Positions 20,848-33,653 of a stretch of DNA of 64,000 nucleotides are shown here, one piece after another (within the stretch, counting starts at the first letter, position 1; each line of letters opens with the position of its first letter). The position numbers and the translations under genes are program-made. This stretch comes from Cladosporium sp. IMV 00045. Its lineage: Eukaryota; Ascomycota; Dothideomycetes; Cladosporiales; Cladosporiaceae. The stretch covers positions 1-64,000 of the forward strand of contig MSJI02000764.1 in NCBI GenBank assembly GCA_001931905.2. Reading direction: 5' to 3'. The notes beneath the pieces were generated by a model. That model was not told the DNA's origin, searched no databases, and saw only the letters and a list, made by a program, of their open reading frames with translations.

Positions 20848-23800
20848 TTAACTTGTCGTCTTCTTCCTCGCCGCTCCACCAGGTAGCCTCTTGAACTTTC
20901 TCGGGTCCTTCCTCGACATGCGCGTCCTGTCCCTGGTGCCTTTGCCGCCCTCCCAGAAACCATGGCCCTTCTTGCCAACCAATCCGGCGTGACAAACGCC
21001 ACACTCTTCCGGTCGGTAGTTTTGTTCGCGGGAGCCTATGGGGAAAAGTGTGTTAGTATCAAGATTTAGTGTGATAGATACGGGAATTGTCGGGATATTT
21101 GGCGAGAGCAACATGTCTCGCTTGTTGGATCTTTCGCTTGTAGAGGGATTGAAGCTTACAGAAGCCGCTGTGAGGTATGTCAGTGTATGTTCTGTTATGA
21201 GACATCGCGATGTGAAATGATGGAGGGTGATGCATGTGGGACGCAGCATTTGCGGTGGCTGCAGCCACGACTTCTCTACATCAAGCCCGCAGGCGCCTCG
21301 CAATCCCTCGTGGCTTGTGACGGGGTGCATGATGCAGTCGCGAGCAGGACGTTAAGGCTGTTGAGAAGGTGTGGAGAGGTGCATGGGAGAAGTACACATG
21401 TACACCAACACAGCTCGCTGTATGCAATACCGGCCTTCCAACACCCTTCAACCAGTGATGGTCGGAGAATGTAGGGACAGCATGAGAAAAGTGGTTTCTT
21501 GTGCAAAGTGAGACCAGAGAAATCCGGGTACGTACCATATCATGCGATTAGCGTGCTCGTTCGGATGATCGGTCTCAGCATCGTGACATCTGCTAAAGTG
21601 TCAGCACAAACAGATGACCTATTTTCCGGAGTCCCCGCATGCATGCATTTGCATCTGAATAAACATGTAGCGAGCTGGGAAACTTACTTGTCACATGCGA
21701 ACACCTTGCTACAGCAAGAGAATCTGCAGAAAGGGCATCAGCAAATCTGACCATCCATCAGGTGGCGACCGGGTTGAGGCCTGTCGAGCAATTTATGCAC
21801 GAACGGCTGATCGCGACATACCGGAACCAGCGATATGACTTCCCGTAATGCGTGCAGCGACCACGGCGGGGAAGCTCAGTGCCGGCGACAATTCCCAGGT
21901 TCTCCTTGGGCTGTGTTGAGGATGCAGTCAGCAATATATTCGCAGTTTGATCATGATGGTGGTGGGAGCTGCGCGTCGCGAATGCAGGGTCGATCAGATG
22001 GTGTGTGTTGATGATCCTGCGGTCCAGACAATACCCGAGCATCTGGGACGGTGGCGCACATTGGGGTAAGACGTACCTTTTTCCGTCCTGGCGCTCTGCT
22101 TGCGCGAACTGCAATGGGTACATGTAAGCTTCACATACGTAAATGTATAGTGTGATGGTGGGCTGGCATACTCGCGGCGGCGCTCACTCGCAAAAACTTC
22201 ACTTCAGGGATCTTGAAGGCTGTAGCTTGGTCAGTACTGCTTGGGCCTAATTCGTTGAGGATGTATCGTCAGACTCACTCATTCGTTTATGACATTCGCG
22301 GCATATCGCCATGGTGGATTCACCCCGTACAGAAACTACACCAGGTGCAGGATGTGGCGTCGAGCATTCCGAGCAAGTAGGGACGAAATTGCTAGGAATC
22401 GATCACAGTCAGCCATTGGCCTGCATGATGCATCAATGTGTCCGATCTCACCTTGGAAGCATATCGGTGACAGTGCATCCATCCAAGTCCAAGTATCCCG
22501 CTCTGACTGAAGCAGAATGCATGAGATCCGCACGGAATCCGATTGCCATACTGTTAGCACACTTCTTGCAGCTTTCGTCGCGCATGTTGGCGGCATCTCC
22601 ACTGACGTTGTTGCGAAGACGCTCAACGTCCATGGTATCCTTGCAACGTTCGCACTTGATGGTCAGATTGAGGGTGGTCAGCTCCATCAGCTCAATGGAG
22701 TGGAGTTCAAGTTGAGGAAACGACAGTAGAACGCCTCGCTCGACCGGCGCACCGGAGGGTTGGTTGTCTTCATCGGTTTTGGCCGAACCTTCTGTGTCAT
22801 CTCCTGAGTCGTAAGAGTAGTCATCTTCGTCTGAGGACTCGCTGTCGCCATCTGATCGGCCGACATCCCATTCAGGCGGCCGGGGAATGACTTTGATATG
22901 GCTGCGATCATCTGTAGTGTCGCGTGACTGCTGGACAGCTTGGGGTGCATGGTCATGAACAGACACTCCCGTTGAAACACTCTCGTTCACTGGTTCAGAA
23001 AGCACTGGTACAGGAGCCTTAACTTCCTTGTCTTCTTCTCTGTCCATCGCCATATCCTTGATGTGGATGGTCAAGTAGTTTATCTGTTGCATAAGGTTGG
23101 CATCTGACCCAGCAACAGAACGTGCCTTGAACGCTTCTTCGACATTTCTGGCAGCCTTGCTATCACTGTCAAGCAAGATGGTCGAGGGCTCAAGCGGATA
23201 GGGCTCTGGCAAGAGCAATGTGAACGATCTTATCAGTTGCAGATCCGATGGCCAGGTAGAGCGCTTGGGAGAATCCAAAGGCACAGTATAGCTGAAACCG
23301 TCGGGTGATTTTGCAAAAGAGTTCAGCCTGCCCAGGCGTGCTTCCAATTGGCGTGTATTGGCTTGTCGTTTCGTCTTAGCTTCTTCCTTTTCTTGCGAAG
23401 TGAATATCGGTACAACCATCCTGGAGACAGGGCTCGGCTTCGAGGGGATGGGCGTTTCCGCGGGAGCAGCAGGCGTCGGCTGTGGTTTGTCAGCCGGTGT
23501 TGGTGCATTCTTGTGAACTGTCAATTTGATGGTTTCTGCCATCTCGCCAGCCAGTATAGACTCCAGCTGCTTGTCAAGCCTGTTCATCAACCCAAGCAGG
23601 GTAGCATCAGGCGCACCGGCACGGATGATGTCGAAACCCCTTTCGACGTTGATTTGGAAGCCACGAGGGATGTCTTTGTTCAAAACCCTCAATGTTGGCT
23701 TCCCCGAGACAGGGTAGTCGTTCGGGACGAGCAATTCGCACTCCAGAGATTCAATGTCGTATGGGAAATCAGGATCGGAAGGCGACATTTTGAATGTGTA

Positions 23801-24251
23801 TGTAGTTCCATTCTCAGCATCAGACACCGCGGGCTTGAATCGTCTTGCGATTTGGCCTACTTGAAAGGCGCGTGGATCTTCAACTTGCGGTTTTGGTCGA
23901 ACCACTTTGCCATCATCAACAGGTGGTGGCTGATATTGTCGCTGCGGTTGGCTCGATGGTGTATCTGGCTTTTTGTTGGTCTGTCGAGGAGCCTTTGGTC
24001 GCGTTGATGACTCGTCTGATCCAGAAGGGTGTGCATATGGACAAGCATCTCCGGCGCGACATCCTACCGGTCAACATTAGTTATATTACGATGATGAAGT
24101 CCCGTGTAGGACAGAGAGCAGCTCTAGACAAGTGTTTGCTGTGCGATTGGTGTCATTACCTACCTCCTTTACTCTTGAAGAAACGACAGACCTGTTTCTT
24201 CTGAGGCTTCGATTCGCCATCTGCAGGCCGAGGTGCGGAATTGCCCTCCAT
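20848..24251 (-). CDS. CCCH - RWD-like - CHY-type zinc-finger protein, ten exons
   Basis: Model: complement(join(20848..21035, 21160..21167, 21536..21589, 21688..21723, 21822..21910, 22077..22108, 22172..22219, 22279..22391, 22452..24063, 24164..24251)), 755 residues, phases closing throughout. Exons 1-2 encode a CCCH finger (C-x8-C-x5-C-x3-H, 'CRFFKSKGGCRAGDACPYAH'). An RWD-like region follows ('YDIESLECELLVPNDYP'). The middle is acidic and Ser-rich, with a Cys-rich module ('CERCKD', 'CKKCANSM'). The C-terminus is a CHY zinc finger: 'RGRCTHYGKSYRWFRFSCCS', 'ACDKCHDAETDHPNEHANRM', 'ICGFCSREQNYRPEECGVCH', then a basic 'KGTRDRTRMSRKDPRKFKR' tail. Exon 9 is only 8 nt. The CHY domain binds zinc and is found in ubiquitin-ligase-like and mitochondrial import-assembly proteins; this protein's function is unknown. 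Confidence 0.88.
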
Positions 24252-27200
24252 GCCTGTGGACCGCGGTCTGGGACTTAGAGTTTTGAAATGTGTTTTAGAT
24301 AGGACGACGGGGAAAGGGCCTGAAGTCGTGGATCTGATGTCTCCTCAAGAATGCTTGTTCCAAGTCTGCAAGATCTCAGGAAGGCAAGAGCGCTACATGT
24401 ACAACTCGGCAGGAAAAGGATAATTTCAACAATGGCACCTTCAATCCCACACAATCTTCGTCCTACACACAGTAAACAAAGTCAGACATGAAGTCACAAA
24501 TGTCGACTAATAATGCTTCGTGCAATCGTCATCATCGAATTTGCGCGAGCGCCACAATTGATTCACTGACGAGTGGCTGAAGAAATCTGTTCGAGCCTCA
24601 GGCACTTCAATCGATTGAACAAACTTCGTCCTCCAAATGCGAACGAAACGAGAAAACCCGCAAAGCAACATCAATCCACCTTCCCGCATACATTTGGCGA
24701 AAGAGGCCCCCCATGCCATCATCGTGCACGAGACGAGTGTTCCTTGATTCTCGTTCAGGAAACCCTCTTTCATGCTCCAAAAGCAGGAAACGCGAATGTT
24801 CCAGCCCGGCGGTGTTTCCCTCGGCAAAATCAAGTCAAAAATCGATCACCAATTCTCAAAATGACGACAGAGGGCTGTCTAGGGCTGTCTCGTCGTCTCC
24901 GAGCCTTCTTCTAGCGTCCGCGGTTCCCAACGAGCCACGCGAGCCTTCGATCTTTTGATTCGTATAAGACTCATATGGAGGGAGAAAGGGCAAAATAGAT
25001 CTTGCCTCGGTCTCCTCAATTACGCCGAGCAGATACGATCCCGCGGCTTTTGCCATACGTCTAGAAAGACAAAACGTCATCTATTCATGTCCGTTGGGAA
25101 AAGGGATTAAGCCGAGCACTTGCTCTGCAGTACTCCTTCATCTGGAGATCACGATACAGCAACGCAATCGAATTGCAATCGAACACCTCGGTCGAGTTGA
25201 CGGCCGCGGAGTGATGACCAGACGCGTTCCTGAACTAGTCTCTCGCACGTGAACGCTTGAAGTCTGTGAGGTAGGCTGGCTGACAGGCACCCACGAGGTC
25301 TGTTCGCGCCATCTGCGATCCCAGGTTCTGAGCCATCTCGCTTATCCCGGTAGACGATCGTTGGGGAAAGACGCGAGATGGAGCTTTCTTCTCGCTCAAC
25401 TACTCTCTTTTCATCCAGCGTACTGTGCTACTGAAGGTACAGTACATATGTAGCTTTACTAGAGCCGGTGAAGCCTCCGTCTGGCGAAGCACGTATTTGG
25501 AAGACTGGTCACAGCCCTATTTGACACGTGAACGGTTACATACACAAATACACAATCAGTAGATCAATCCCCTACAACATGTCGTACTACGAGGCCCTTC
25601 CGAAAATGTCAAAATACAAATCACCAATCTCACATGCATCTTCAATCCCAACATCACATTACCAGTACAACTCATACACCGCTAAACATGCTTCCCAAGG
25701 TAGTCATTCAACCACCCATCTCTCTCGTATACCTCAACGCCACCACCTCCCCCTCAGCAGCAAGTAAAAGTAAAACCTACAGAATGCACACCCCTCCCTC
25801 TCGATTAAACCACGAGGCGTTCCGCCACAATCCTCACATACGTTAGAGAAAGTGACACTTGCATTACCTTACCTCGCATTACATGTACATGGCATGGCCT
25901 TACATGTACACCCACACCAACACACAACGCATCCGTCCATCCACAGCGCCAGGCGCCACACGCCTTTACCGCTGCAGGGCCGCGCAACACCGGAGACCCT
26001 CATCTTCGTCTTGTTCTCACAAGAATACTGAAAGTGGTGGGTGTGCTGAGAGCCGACGAGGCGGATAGGCGGGGTTCTGCGGGGCGTACTCGCGGTATAC
26101 AAGATGATTGGTGATGGTGTACCTCGTACATATAGTCTCCGACGAAGACGGGAATCCGGAAAGCACATGAAAATTCAGTAGGTAAACAACAACGACGTCC
26201 CGCGCCCCGTAAGAATGACATGTGTACCTTAACCTACCCAACCTCCCATCCATCCCTCAAGGGCGGGCAAACGGGCAAGCCCATCAGACAGGGCCAGACA
26301 GGGCACGACAGGGCCAGCAGCATGCGCAAAACGTCTCGCATGTGCATACCCTTACATATTATTGCTTCTGCATGATGCATGTGCATTGCATGTATTCTTC
26401 GCAAGTAGTAAGGAAGAGAGAGACTTAGTCACTGCTCACCTATTACCCAGCGCAGCAGATGACTCGAGTCGAAATGCAAATGCGCTGGAAAAGCGGTCTG
26501 GAACTTTTGACCCCTTGCTTTGCTGTTCTTGTAGGACTCGTGATGATGAGGATTACTTCATGTGATAATTATTTCTGCTCTGATTTTCTTCATGTGATGT
26601 TGGGCGGGTATGGGAAAAGATGAAGGGGACACGTGAGAGACTCGCTGTCGATCGGATGTTGTTTGTATACTTACTACATATGTACCCAGTTACCTAGGTA
26701 CCTAGTTACCAAACACGTCAAGCTGTTCCAACAAACAGACACAGCGACGCGACACACCGTTACTCCAAAGCACAGATGGAGCATTCAATAGTCCACCAAA
26801 CAATTTAACGAATCACTTTGATCAATCAACAATTGCTGCCCAACTCCAATCCCAACTCAACCAAAACCAAAGCCCGCGCGCGCGCTTCACGAAACGTCCG
26901 CCGTCAAGCGACATATACCAGCACCAATCCAGCAATCAACCAATATAGCACGTATCCATCTGCGGAATCCAGTAAAGCAGTATCATTTCCGTTGGGCCAG
27001 AACAGCGAGCCCACAATAATGATCTAGCGAAAGGGTGGAATTAGTGAAATCCGATCGAATTCTCACCCTCCGGTCTCATCTCGGTGGCTCGCTCCCCATC
27101 ACTATTGAACATCCGTAATGAGATGAGACACGGCTCGGAGCGTGCTTTTGCCTCTGCCATCTAACTTCCACTAGAAGGTCGTTTGACGCGACGAGAGAAC

Positions 27201-27805
27201 AAGTCTAATGACAAGACTCACCAAGTATAAACCTGTAGAACGGCTAAGGCGGCGCGATGATGTCTGAATGAATATGAAGAACTAGAACTACATGTACGTG
27301 TAGGGAGAAGCAGTGATTCGCTCGTGCGCGCACTCCACACAGGGAATAGTAAAGATCAATAGTGACAAGAAAAAGAAACAGGTGTGTTCTTCAAAAGGAT
27401 TGATATTGATTTGCTTTCTTTTCCTTCGGCCACCGCAAAAGGGCGTGCCACCGTATCGCTCGCTAGCCCTACATACATAAATAGAGGCGTTTGGGGGTAA
27501 TAGTAGTAATGATCAAAAAACCTCAAAAAGCGCCGAATTCCGTTCGAACCCCCGATTGCAGGGGGATGCTAGCCTCCTATCGCTATCCTGGAATCAAGAA
27601 TTCCCGCCCTTTCCTTGGGAAATTGTGCTTGAGAAGAAGAAATGCCGTTGGTCTTTAAGACGCCCTGCGCTATGTAGAGTATAAGAAGAAAAACCAGAAA
27701 ACCAGTCGCTTGAACGCAGCAAATTCAAAGGACGAAAAAACAATGAGAGATAGTGGCAGGTCGCTGATCGTGCTGCCTTTTTTTCTTTTCCTTTCTGAAC
27801 TTCTT
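24252..27805. other. 3.5 kb gene-free region
   Basis: No ORF with a recognisable domain on either strand. Visible features: ACATGTACAT-type short palindromes (about 25880-25910), a short CTAGGTAC/CTAGTTAC reiteration at 26690-26710, and a reiterated GACAGGGC-like unit at about 26287-26320. It lies upstream of the CHY-finger gene and downstream of the DUF1752/DUF3295 gene, so it likely contains one promoter and one 3' UTR. Confidence 0.4.
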
Positions 27806-29594
27806 CTACCAGCCTTTGGCGTGGTATTCCTGAAGTCCAGCGTTGAAGAAGTCGTTGTTGAACTTCTTCGCGCCGTCTTGGTGGGAGAAGACGGGGGCGG
27901 GCTCGGGTTGCTGCTTGAGGTTCTTAACATCGGTCGAAGTGTGTCGCCTCTTAAGCGCGGTGAGGTTGCCTGTGCTTCGGTGTTGGCGCTCCCAGAGCAG
28001 GTTCTTTCGTAATGACTCCGTGAGCTCGGTGGAAAGCATGTTGCGGCGGGTTGTCCGTGGTGAGAGAGCGAGCTGCTGGTTTGGCATAGTGTTGGACGTG
28101 GTCATGATGATGGGCTTTGTGCGTGCTGAGGATTCTGGCATGGGTGCTGGCTGTACCGGTGCCTGAAGCTGCGAAGAAGGTACTGGAGAGCCTGCCACAG
28201 ATGGTCCGTTGGGAGTCGTTGTGCGTGACCGTCGGAGGGCGGGCGTAGATCGAGATGCTTCATTCGCCAAAGCCTTTGCGCGGTCCGGTTCGTGCATCAG
28301 TGTGGTGAGCATAGATCGTCTTGAAGTCAGGTTTGCTTGCGAATCCACACGCTGGAACATGGGCTCCCGATCGTTCACAGAAGAAGGCCCGCTGTTGTCC
28401 TCAGAATCTTCCCAGTCTGATGAATCGTCGTCGTCCTCGATAGCGCTCTCTGAAATCTCTTCATCCTCATCGTCAGACTCAAAGACAGGGCTGTGGCGAG
28501 ACGCTGCCCTGCCGATGGCTACTTCATCCTTGAATGATGTCTGCTTCTTGCTGTCGCGGTTCTTCAAGCTTTCCGACAACGAGCTCTTGTACATGTGGCT
28601 GTCTAATGAGCTCTCGTCCTCACCGGAGGATGTGCCGATGGTGAACATGGCGCCCTTCTTCTTGGGCTGCGAAGGATGATATTTGGGCGAGGACTTCAAT
28701 ATGGGTGTGGGCTGGGATGCGAGGTTCGTTTGTGAGCGGTAGGAAGAAGGCGCGCCACCGGGCTTGAAGCCGCGGACGATGCTGTGAGTGCTCATCTCGG
28801 TGGATGAGCTTTCTTGTGAGTTGGCCCTTTCGTTTGACATTCCAGAGTCGTGGGTGTTTACGGTGGAGGTTGAAGAAATCGGGAGGGTGGCGGTGGATGA
28901 GACGGGAAGGGTAGACTGCGAGGTGGAGGCGACGTCGCTAGGGGGTGCGGTATTGGGCTCGTCGAATGTGAGTTTTGAGAAGTCCTGCGAGACAGAGGTG
29001 GAGGGCGCGACAGCGGGTTCCTGCTTGTACGAGGAGGGCGCGGGCATGGTGAATTCGACACGCGCGAGTTTCTGGCTCTCCTTGATGGAGATGACAATCT
29101 TCTCGAGATCCACCGGGGTGATGTGCTTCTCGCAAGGGCGACTTCTGCTTTCGGTGGAGAGGTGGCGGGTGAGTTCTGGGCGGGCGGTGGCCGCCTCGTC
29201 AAGCTCATCCGACACTGCGGATTCGAGGCTGGAGGATAATTCGGGCACTGGAATGTCGCTGGTTGCGGCGTGCGGCTTCGCGGGGTTCGAGAAGGGCGTG
29301 GAAGGTGGCGAGGGGGGAGAGCAGCAGAAGGTCTCGCGGTTCCAGAGTCGCCAACTGAGGTTTTCGAGGCGTTTCCCGTCTTCCATGGCGTGCGAGGTCT
29401 TGGAGAAGAGCGACCACTGTGAGGGAGAGGAAGTGTCAGGAACGTGTTGCGGGCGCGAGGGAGTGATGATGAGTGTTGGTGCGGGGAAGGAAAGGGCTTA
29501 CCATGCCAAAGAGGTTCTCGACGCTGCGCGTGTCGATTGTGTGCAGCGCGGGCACTTCAACCCGCAACAGCGAGTGTTGGGGCGTAAAAGGCAT
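27806..29594 (-). CDS. DUF1752 (AreA GATA-like N-terminal) / DUF3295 protein
   Basis: Model: complement(join(27806..29416, 29502..29594)), 567 residues, one 85-nt phase-0 intron. The exon junction rebuilds a conserved N-terminal domain: 'LLRVEVPALHTIDTRSVENL' and 'FGMWSLFSKTS', then 'MEDGKRLENLSWRLWNRETF'. This is the DUF1752 domain, shared with the N-terminus of AreA-type nitrogen regulators. The rest is a DUF3295-type region: Ser/Thr/Pro-rich, with an acidic stretch ('SDDEDEEISESAIEDDDDSS') and a conserved C-terminal end 'LLWERQHRSTGNLTAL' to 'FFNAGLQEYHAKGW'. No GATA zinc finger is present, so it is a regulator-type protein without its own visible DNA-binding domain. A role in nutrient signalling is inference. 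The gene-free block lies immediately upstream. Confidence 0.85.
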
Positions 29595-30207
29595 GACGGC
29601 GGTGATTGTGAGTGGAGATTGGGTGGAAGAGGACGACAAGAATAACAATGATTGTTTTGTGGGTGCCGTATGTGGCGATCGAGGCGGGTGGTGTTGGGTA
29701 CTCTCGTCCGGGCGGTGTTGTGGTCGATTACAGGCAGAAGAGGCGTGTCGGTGAAGGCGTGTTACGTCAGCGCGTGCATCGAGCGATGAGCGGAGAGTTT
29801 GTCGATGATGAGGATGTGTGTGTGTGTGTGTGTGTGTGTGTTATGAGTAGTGATGTTGCAAGTCGTCCATATGAGATTGGTTGTCGATTGAGTGGGAGTG
29901 TCGTGTGGTATTGGTATTCCCGGGTGAGGGGTGTTTGTGGGTGAGAGTGGTGGTTGGTGGTGGTGATATGACAATCAAATGGAACGGATGGACGAGAAGC
30001 AGAGCGCGGGCGGTGGAGCGTTACTACTAGTACTAGTATGCTAGTATCCTCCCAGACTCTCGCACTACTCGTTACTAGTCGACTGCTGAGTATGGCGCGC
30101 GGCGGATGATGGGCCAGCTCTCTCGGTTTTGATCAAGCCCTGCGCTGGCGGGCAAACTGGCTTGTGACTGCTGCAAGCGGCAGCGCGCCTCTTTTTGCCT
30201 TTGGCCG
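29595..30207. promoter_or_regulatory. Proximal upstream region of the DUF1752/DUF3295 gene
   Basis: Non-coding sequence before the start codon at 29594 (minus strand), containing a TG microsatellite and a CTAG-rich patch at about 30028-30080. It is the part of the upstream region that lies outside the duplicated segment. No specific factor site is claimed. Confidence 0.4.
29815..29841. repeat. (TG)n microsatellite
   Basis: An uninterrupted TG dinucleotide run of about 27 bases in the upstream region of the DUF1752/DUF3295 gene. Confidence 0.9.
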
Positions 30208-33200
30208 GTGCGCCGGGCTAGTCTGGGTTCAGGGCGCCATAGCCAGACACTACCACTACCCTAGCCGCTCTCTCTTCCCGGCATATTACTGTGTCGTTAT
30301 TTGCCCTCGGGTCGGGTTATGGGATGGGATGGGCGGGTGGGTGGATGGATGTGTGGATGGCTGCGTGGACGTGAGTGACATGGCATGGAACATGACATGG
30401 CATCTTCGTCTATCTGTCTCTGTTTGTCTGTCTGGCTCCCACGTCCCTGCTTTTTCCTACCTTACCTATCTTTGTCTGCTGTAGATCACAACCAACTCCC
30501 CCATACTAGCATTGTCTCCCATGTCTCCCACTCTGGCAGTCCGGGCCAGACACATCTCCGTCTTGCTACATGTCATGTTCACCAACTACTGCATCGTCCG
30601 GTATGCCTTCACCCGCTTATAGCCAAAACAACCAACACAGCCCATGACTCTCCCTTCATTCGGCCCTCCCAAATCCCCTGATTCTCGCCCGTTCGCGATT
30701 GAGGCAAACGAGCCTCCGCCGTTGTTTCGACTCCAGCTCCCCGGACAACACCATGCCCTCGTTTGTCACTTGCTGCGTTCTCGCCCTGCTTAGCCTGTCG
30801 AATCACACTGCCCTGTCACCACTATAGCTTATTCATTCTCCTCTTCCCTATCCCATGCCCAACCGCGGCCCCTCCGTGCCTATACCGTCCTGCATTGATT
30901 TGAGTCAGTGGTTATACCACACCGTGCAGCCACAGCCACAGACCCTCTCAGATCATTCATTCACTGCCTGCCTGACCAACTTCTCCTGCTGCGCATCATC
31001 AATCACCCGCACTACTGCTGTACAGCGCATAACATACCCTCAACTAGATCCTTCAGCAGCATCATCATCCTGTGCTACGACCATCAAACCCGCTGACCTC
31101 GATCCTCGGCCTCAGCCGGGCGGCCCAGCGAAAACTACAGGCCCAAGGTCATGTCACAGGGCTCCGCTTCTGCCTTTTCTCGCCCATATCGCCACACCAA
31201 CCTAATCGCTCCTACTCCGGCGTGAGGACACACAGTCCACGAAACCAAGAACCCCGATGTTTAGAGATTAAAAAAGGGCCGCGCCACCAGCCCAGGCGTG
31301 CCAGAATCCCAGACGCCACGACTCGTCAACAGCATCGGCGGTCAGTGGGCCCTTGCCATCCCCTAAATTGACCCGAAGCCGTTTTCGTTTTTCCAGAACT
31401 TCTACGCTCGTCTGGCAGCCTGGAGTGCCTGGAAGATGTGCGATTTCTTCCGTCCACCGCCTTGTATTTTTTCTAGCTGCCGCACATTCGGCTTCTAGGA
31501 TCGCTTTCCCGCCCGCGCCTTTGGTAACTAGGGGGACCGAGAGGTCTATGTCAGGGCCACTTACTACTACTGCCTACTTGCTACTCACCGTCTTCTCACG
31601 CTCGCTGTATTAGTCTTGTGATGTGCATGTTACTACAGTACTGTAAATTAGGTACTTGGTGTTGAATCCTCCTCACCCCTGCAATAAACACCAACACCCA
31701 ACAACGCACCGCTCGCGCCGCTCCCCTCCCTTCCCTGCCGGCATGTGCAACTGCGGTACCGTGAAGGGGCGTGGAAGCACAGGAATGGGGAGGATGGAGG
31801 ATGACTACCACCGTGGTACCTCCCGTGGAGTACATGCAGTGGGCATAAATAACACATGAAAGTTGTACATGACATGACATGACCTGACATTACATACATG
31901 TACGGTATTATTTGCAAGCCACACGCAGGGCTATGAAAAAAAGCGAAAAGCCGCTGACTCCATACCCATGCGCCTGCCCTGATTGATCGATTGATTGAGG
32001 AATCAGTAGTACGATAGTAGAAACAGAATAGCGAGGCACAACGAACAAGACAACATGCATGTGTCGTTTCGCGTCAGCCAGCATCCTGCATGGAGACTTG
32101 ATCAAGTACCTTTTCCGTAAATTACTGCTGAAGATTGCCGGGACGCCCGACCCCTCGTCAGCCGGACGCCTCGCATCTGCGCCTCTTCGCTGGCAGGACC
32201 TATTCCTCTATACTAAATTACCTAGGTATCAAGACGAGAACAGCACAGCAAGCAAAGTCATCTGCTCACGCCTCTTTCGACCTGTGAGTCTCAGGTGCGC
32301 GTCTCCTTGTGCGAGGGGAAACATCAGACGCCACATTACCACTCCCCTTACCTTGACTCTATTCTTGCTTTACCTAGGCAACCATCCATTCCCATGTGCG
32401 CTGGCTTGTGAAATGCGCCAGCTCGCATCAGATGCCGGTCGTCCAGTCCAGCTGGTATACTGGCTGGACGCACCAACAACACGCGCTGAACGGTCTCTTC
32501 CCCAAGCCACGCTCGGTCGCATGGTCATCATTGTTCATGATTATTGTCATGAGCCACCCACCGACCGGCTGGCCAGGACCGTTGGCTCCTCCAAACAGGA
32601 ACCACACCCCGTCTGTCCGCTCCATACTACTGTCCATGCCATCCATGTTTCGCGAAAGCGTCTCGCCAACGAGCCTCAAGGTGCCGCGGAAAGCCTTGGC
32701 CCCTTCGTACATGTAGATGCTCATGATCACTTCTCACGGGATTTGAATTCCACCGGGCGCGGCGCATTCGCGGCCCTTCCTTCTCCTCTGTGTCTGAGCA
32801 CGTGGCGAAGCTGCCACGCTGGGCTTGCTCGGAGGCTTTCCCACTTCAGCAGCGTGAGAGCGTGTTTCCAAGGTAGCCACGCGCACAACCCAATTCGCCT
32901 CGAAGAGTCAAATTTGAAGAGAGAAGGAGATGTGAAACTCTCGAGAAACCTTCGCTTGTTCGGCAATTTTTGAGGCAAACAGCCAGCCAGCCTTGCTGCG
33001 AATTTTGGCTTAAGCTAGAATGAAACCGGAAATCGCATGGAGATTCTCCGACCGACTCTCTTTTTCATCCGAGCTGTGGCTCAGCGCCTAACCAAAAATC
33101 ATTGAAGGTCTCGAGACGAGGAATCTACCAACAGAGCAAAGCACCGACACCACAGCCCTAGCATCGCCCCCTCGGGGGCGAAAAGCCAGGGTCACATGGA

Positions 33201-33603
33201 GAAAGGAATATCTTCGCTATTTCTCCGTCTTTTTCGCGTGAATTTCTCCATTCGCAATTTTTTTTGTCCATGTGCCCAAAAAGACCAGATCTTTTTCCCG
33301 CGATTCAACCGGAGCCAAAGGGCGAGGCTCAACCTACCTCCTACCCTTACCCTGACCTTTCCACCCGCGCGCGGCCGCCGACCGCGTGTGGGGACAGAAT
33401 CGGAACTACAGAGCAAGGCTGACCCTCGCCCGAGAGCGCGGGTTACTACTGTGCTGGGAGAGTAGTGTACTGGCGAGACTACTGGTATACGTCTCAGGCA
33501 CGCGCGCGCGCGCATCCTCAGGGCGGTTACAACGCAAGAGACAAACTGCGCTGGGCGTCTGCCCACGCGGGCGCCTGCTTTGCTAGACTAGCGGCTATGC
33601 TGC

Positions 33604-33653
<50 letters not shown>

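Noticed and set aside
20820..21330. Separate small zinc-finger gene ending at 20848
   Set aside because: It is the last exon of the ten-exon CHY-finger gene; splice junctions link it in frame to the upstream exons.
27530..27600. tRNA-like sequence on the minus strand (TAGCGATAGG and GGTTCGAAC)
   Set aside because: The B-box end does not match (CGG instead of CC), the T-arm cannot pair, and no cloverleaf could be drawn. It fails as a tRNA.
28788..29645. 285-codon plus-strand ORF
   Set aside because: Antisense of the Ser/Pro-rich N-terminal half of the DUF1752/DUF3295 protein.
32059..32973. 304-codon plus-strand ORF, the longest in copy A
   Set aside because: The matching region in copy B is split and frame-shifted into 98- and 229-codon ORFs with different sequence. 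No domain is seen.
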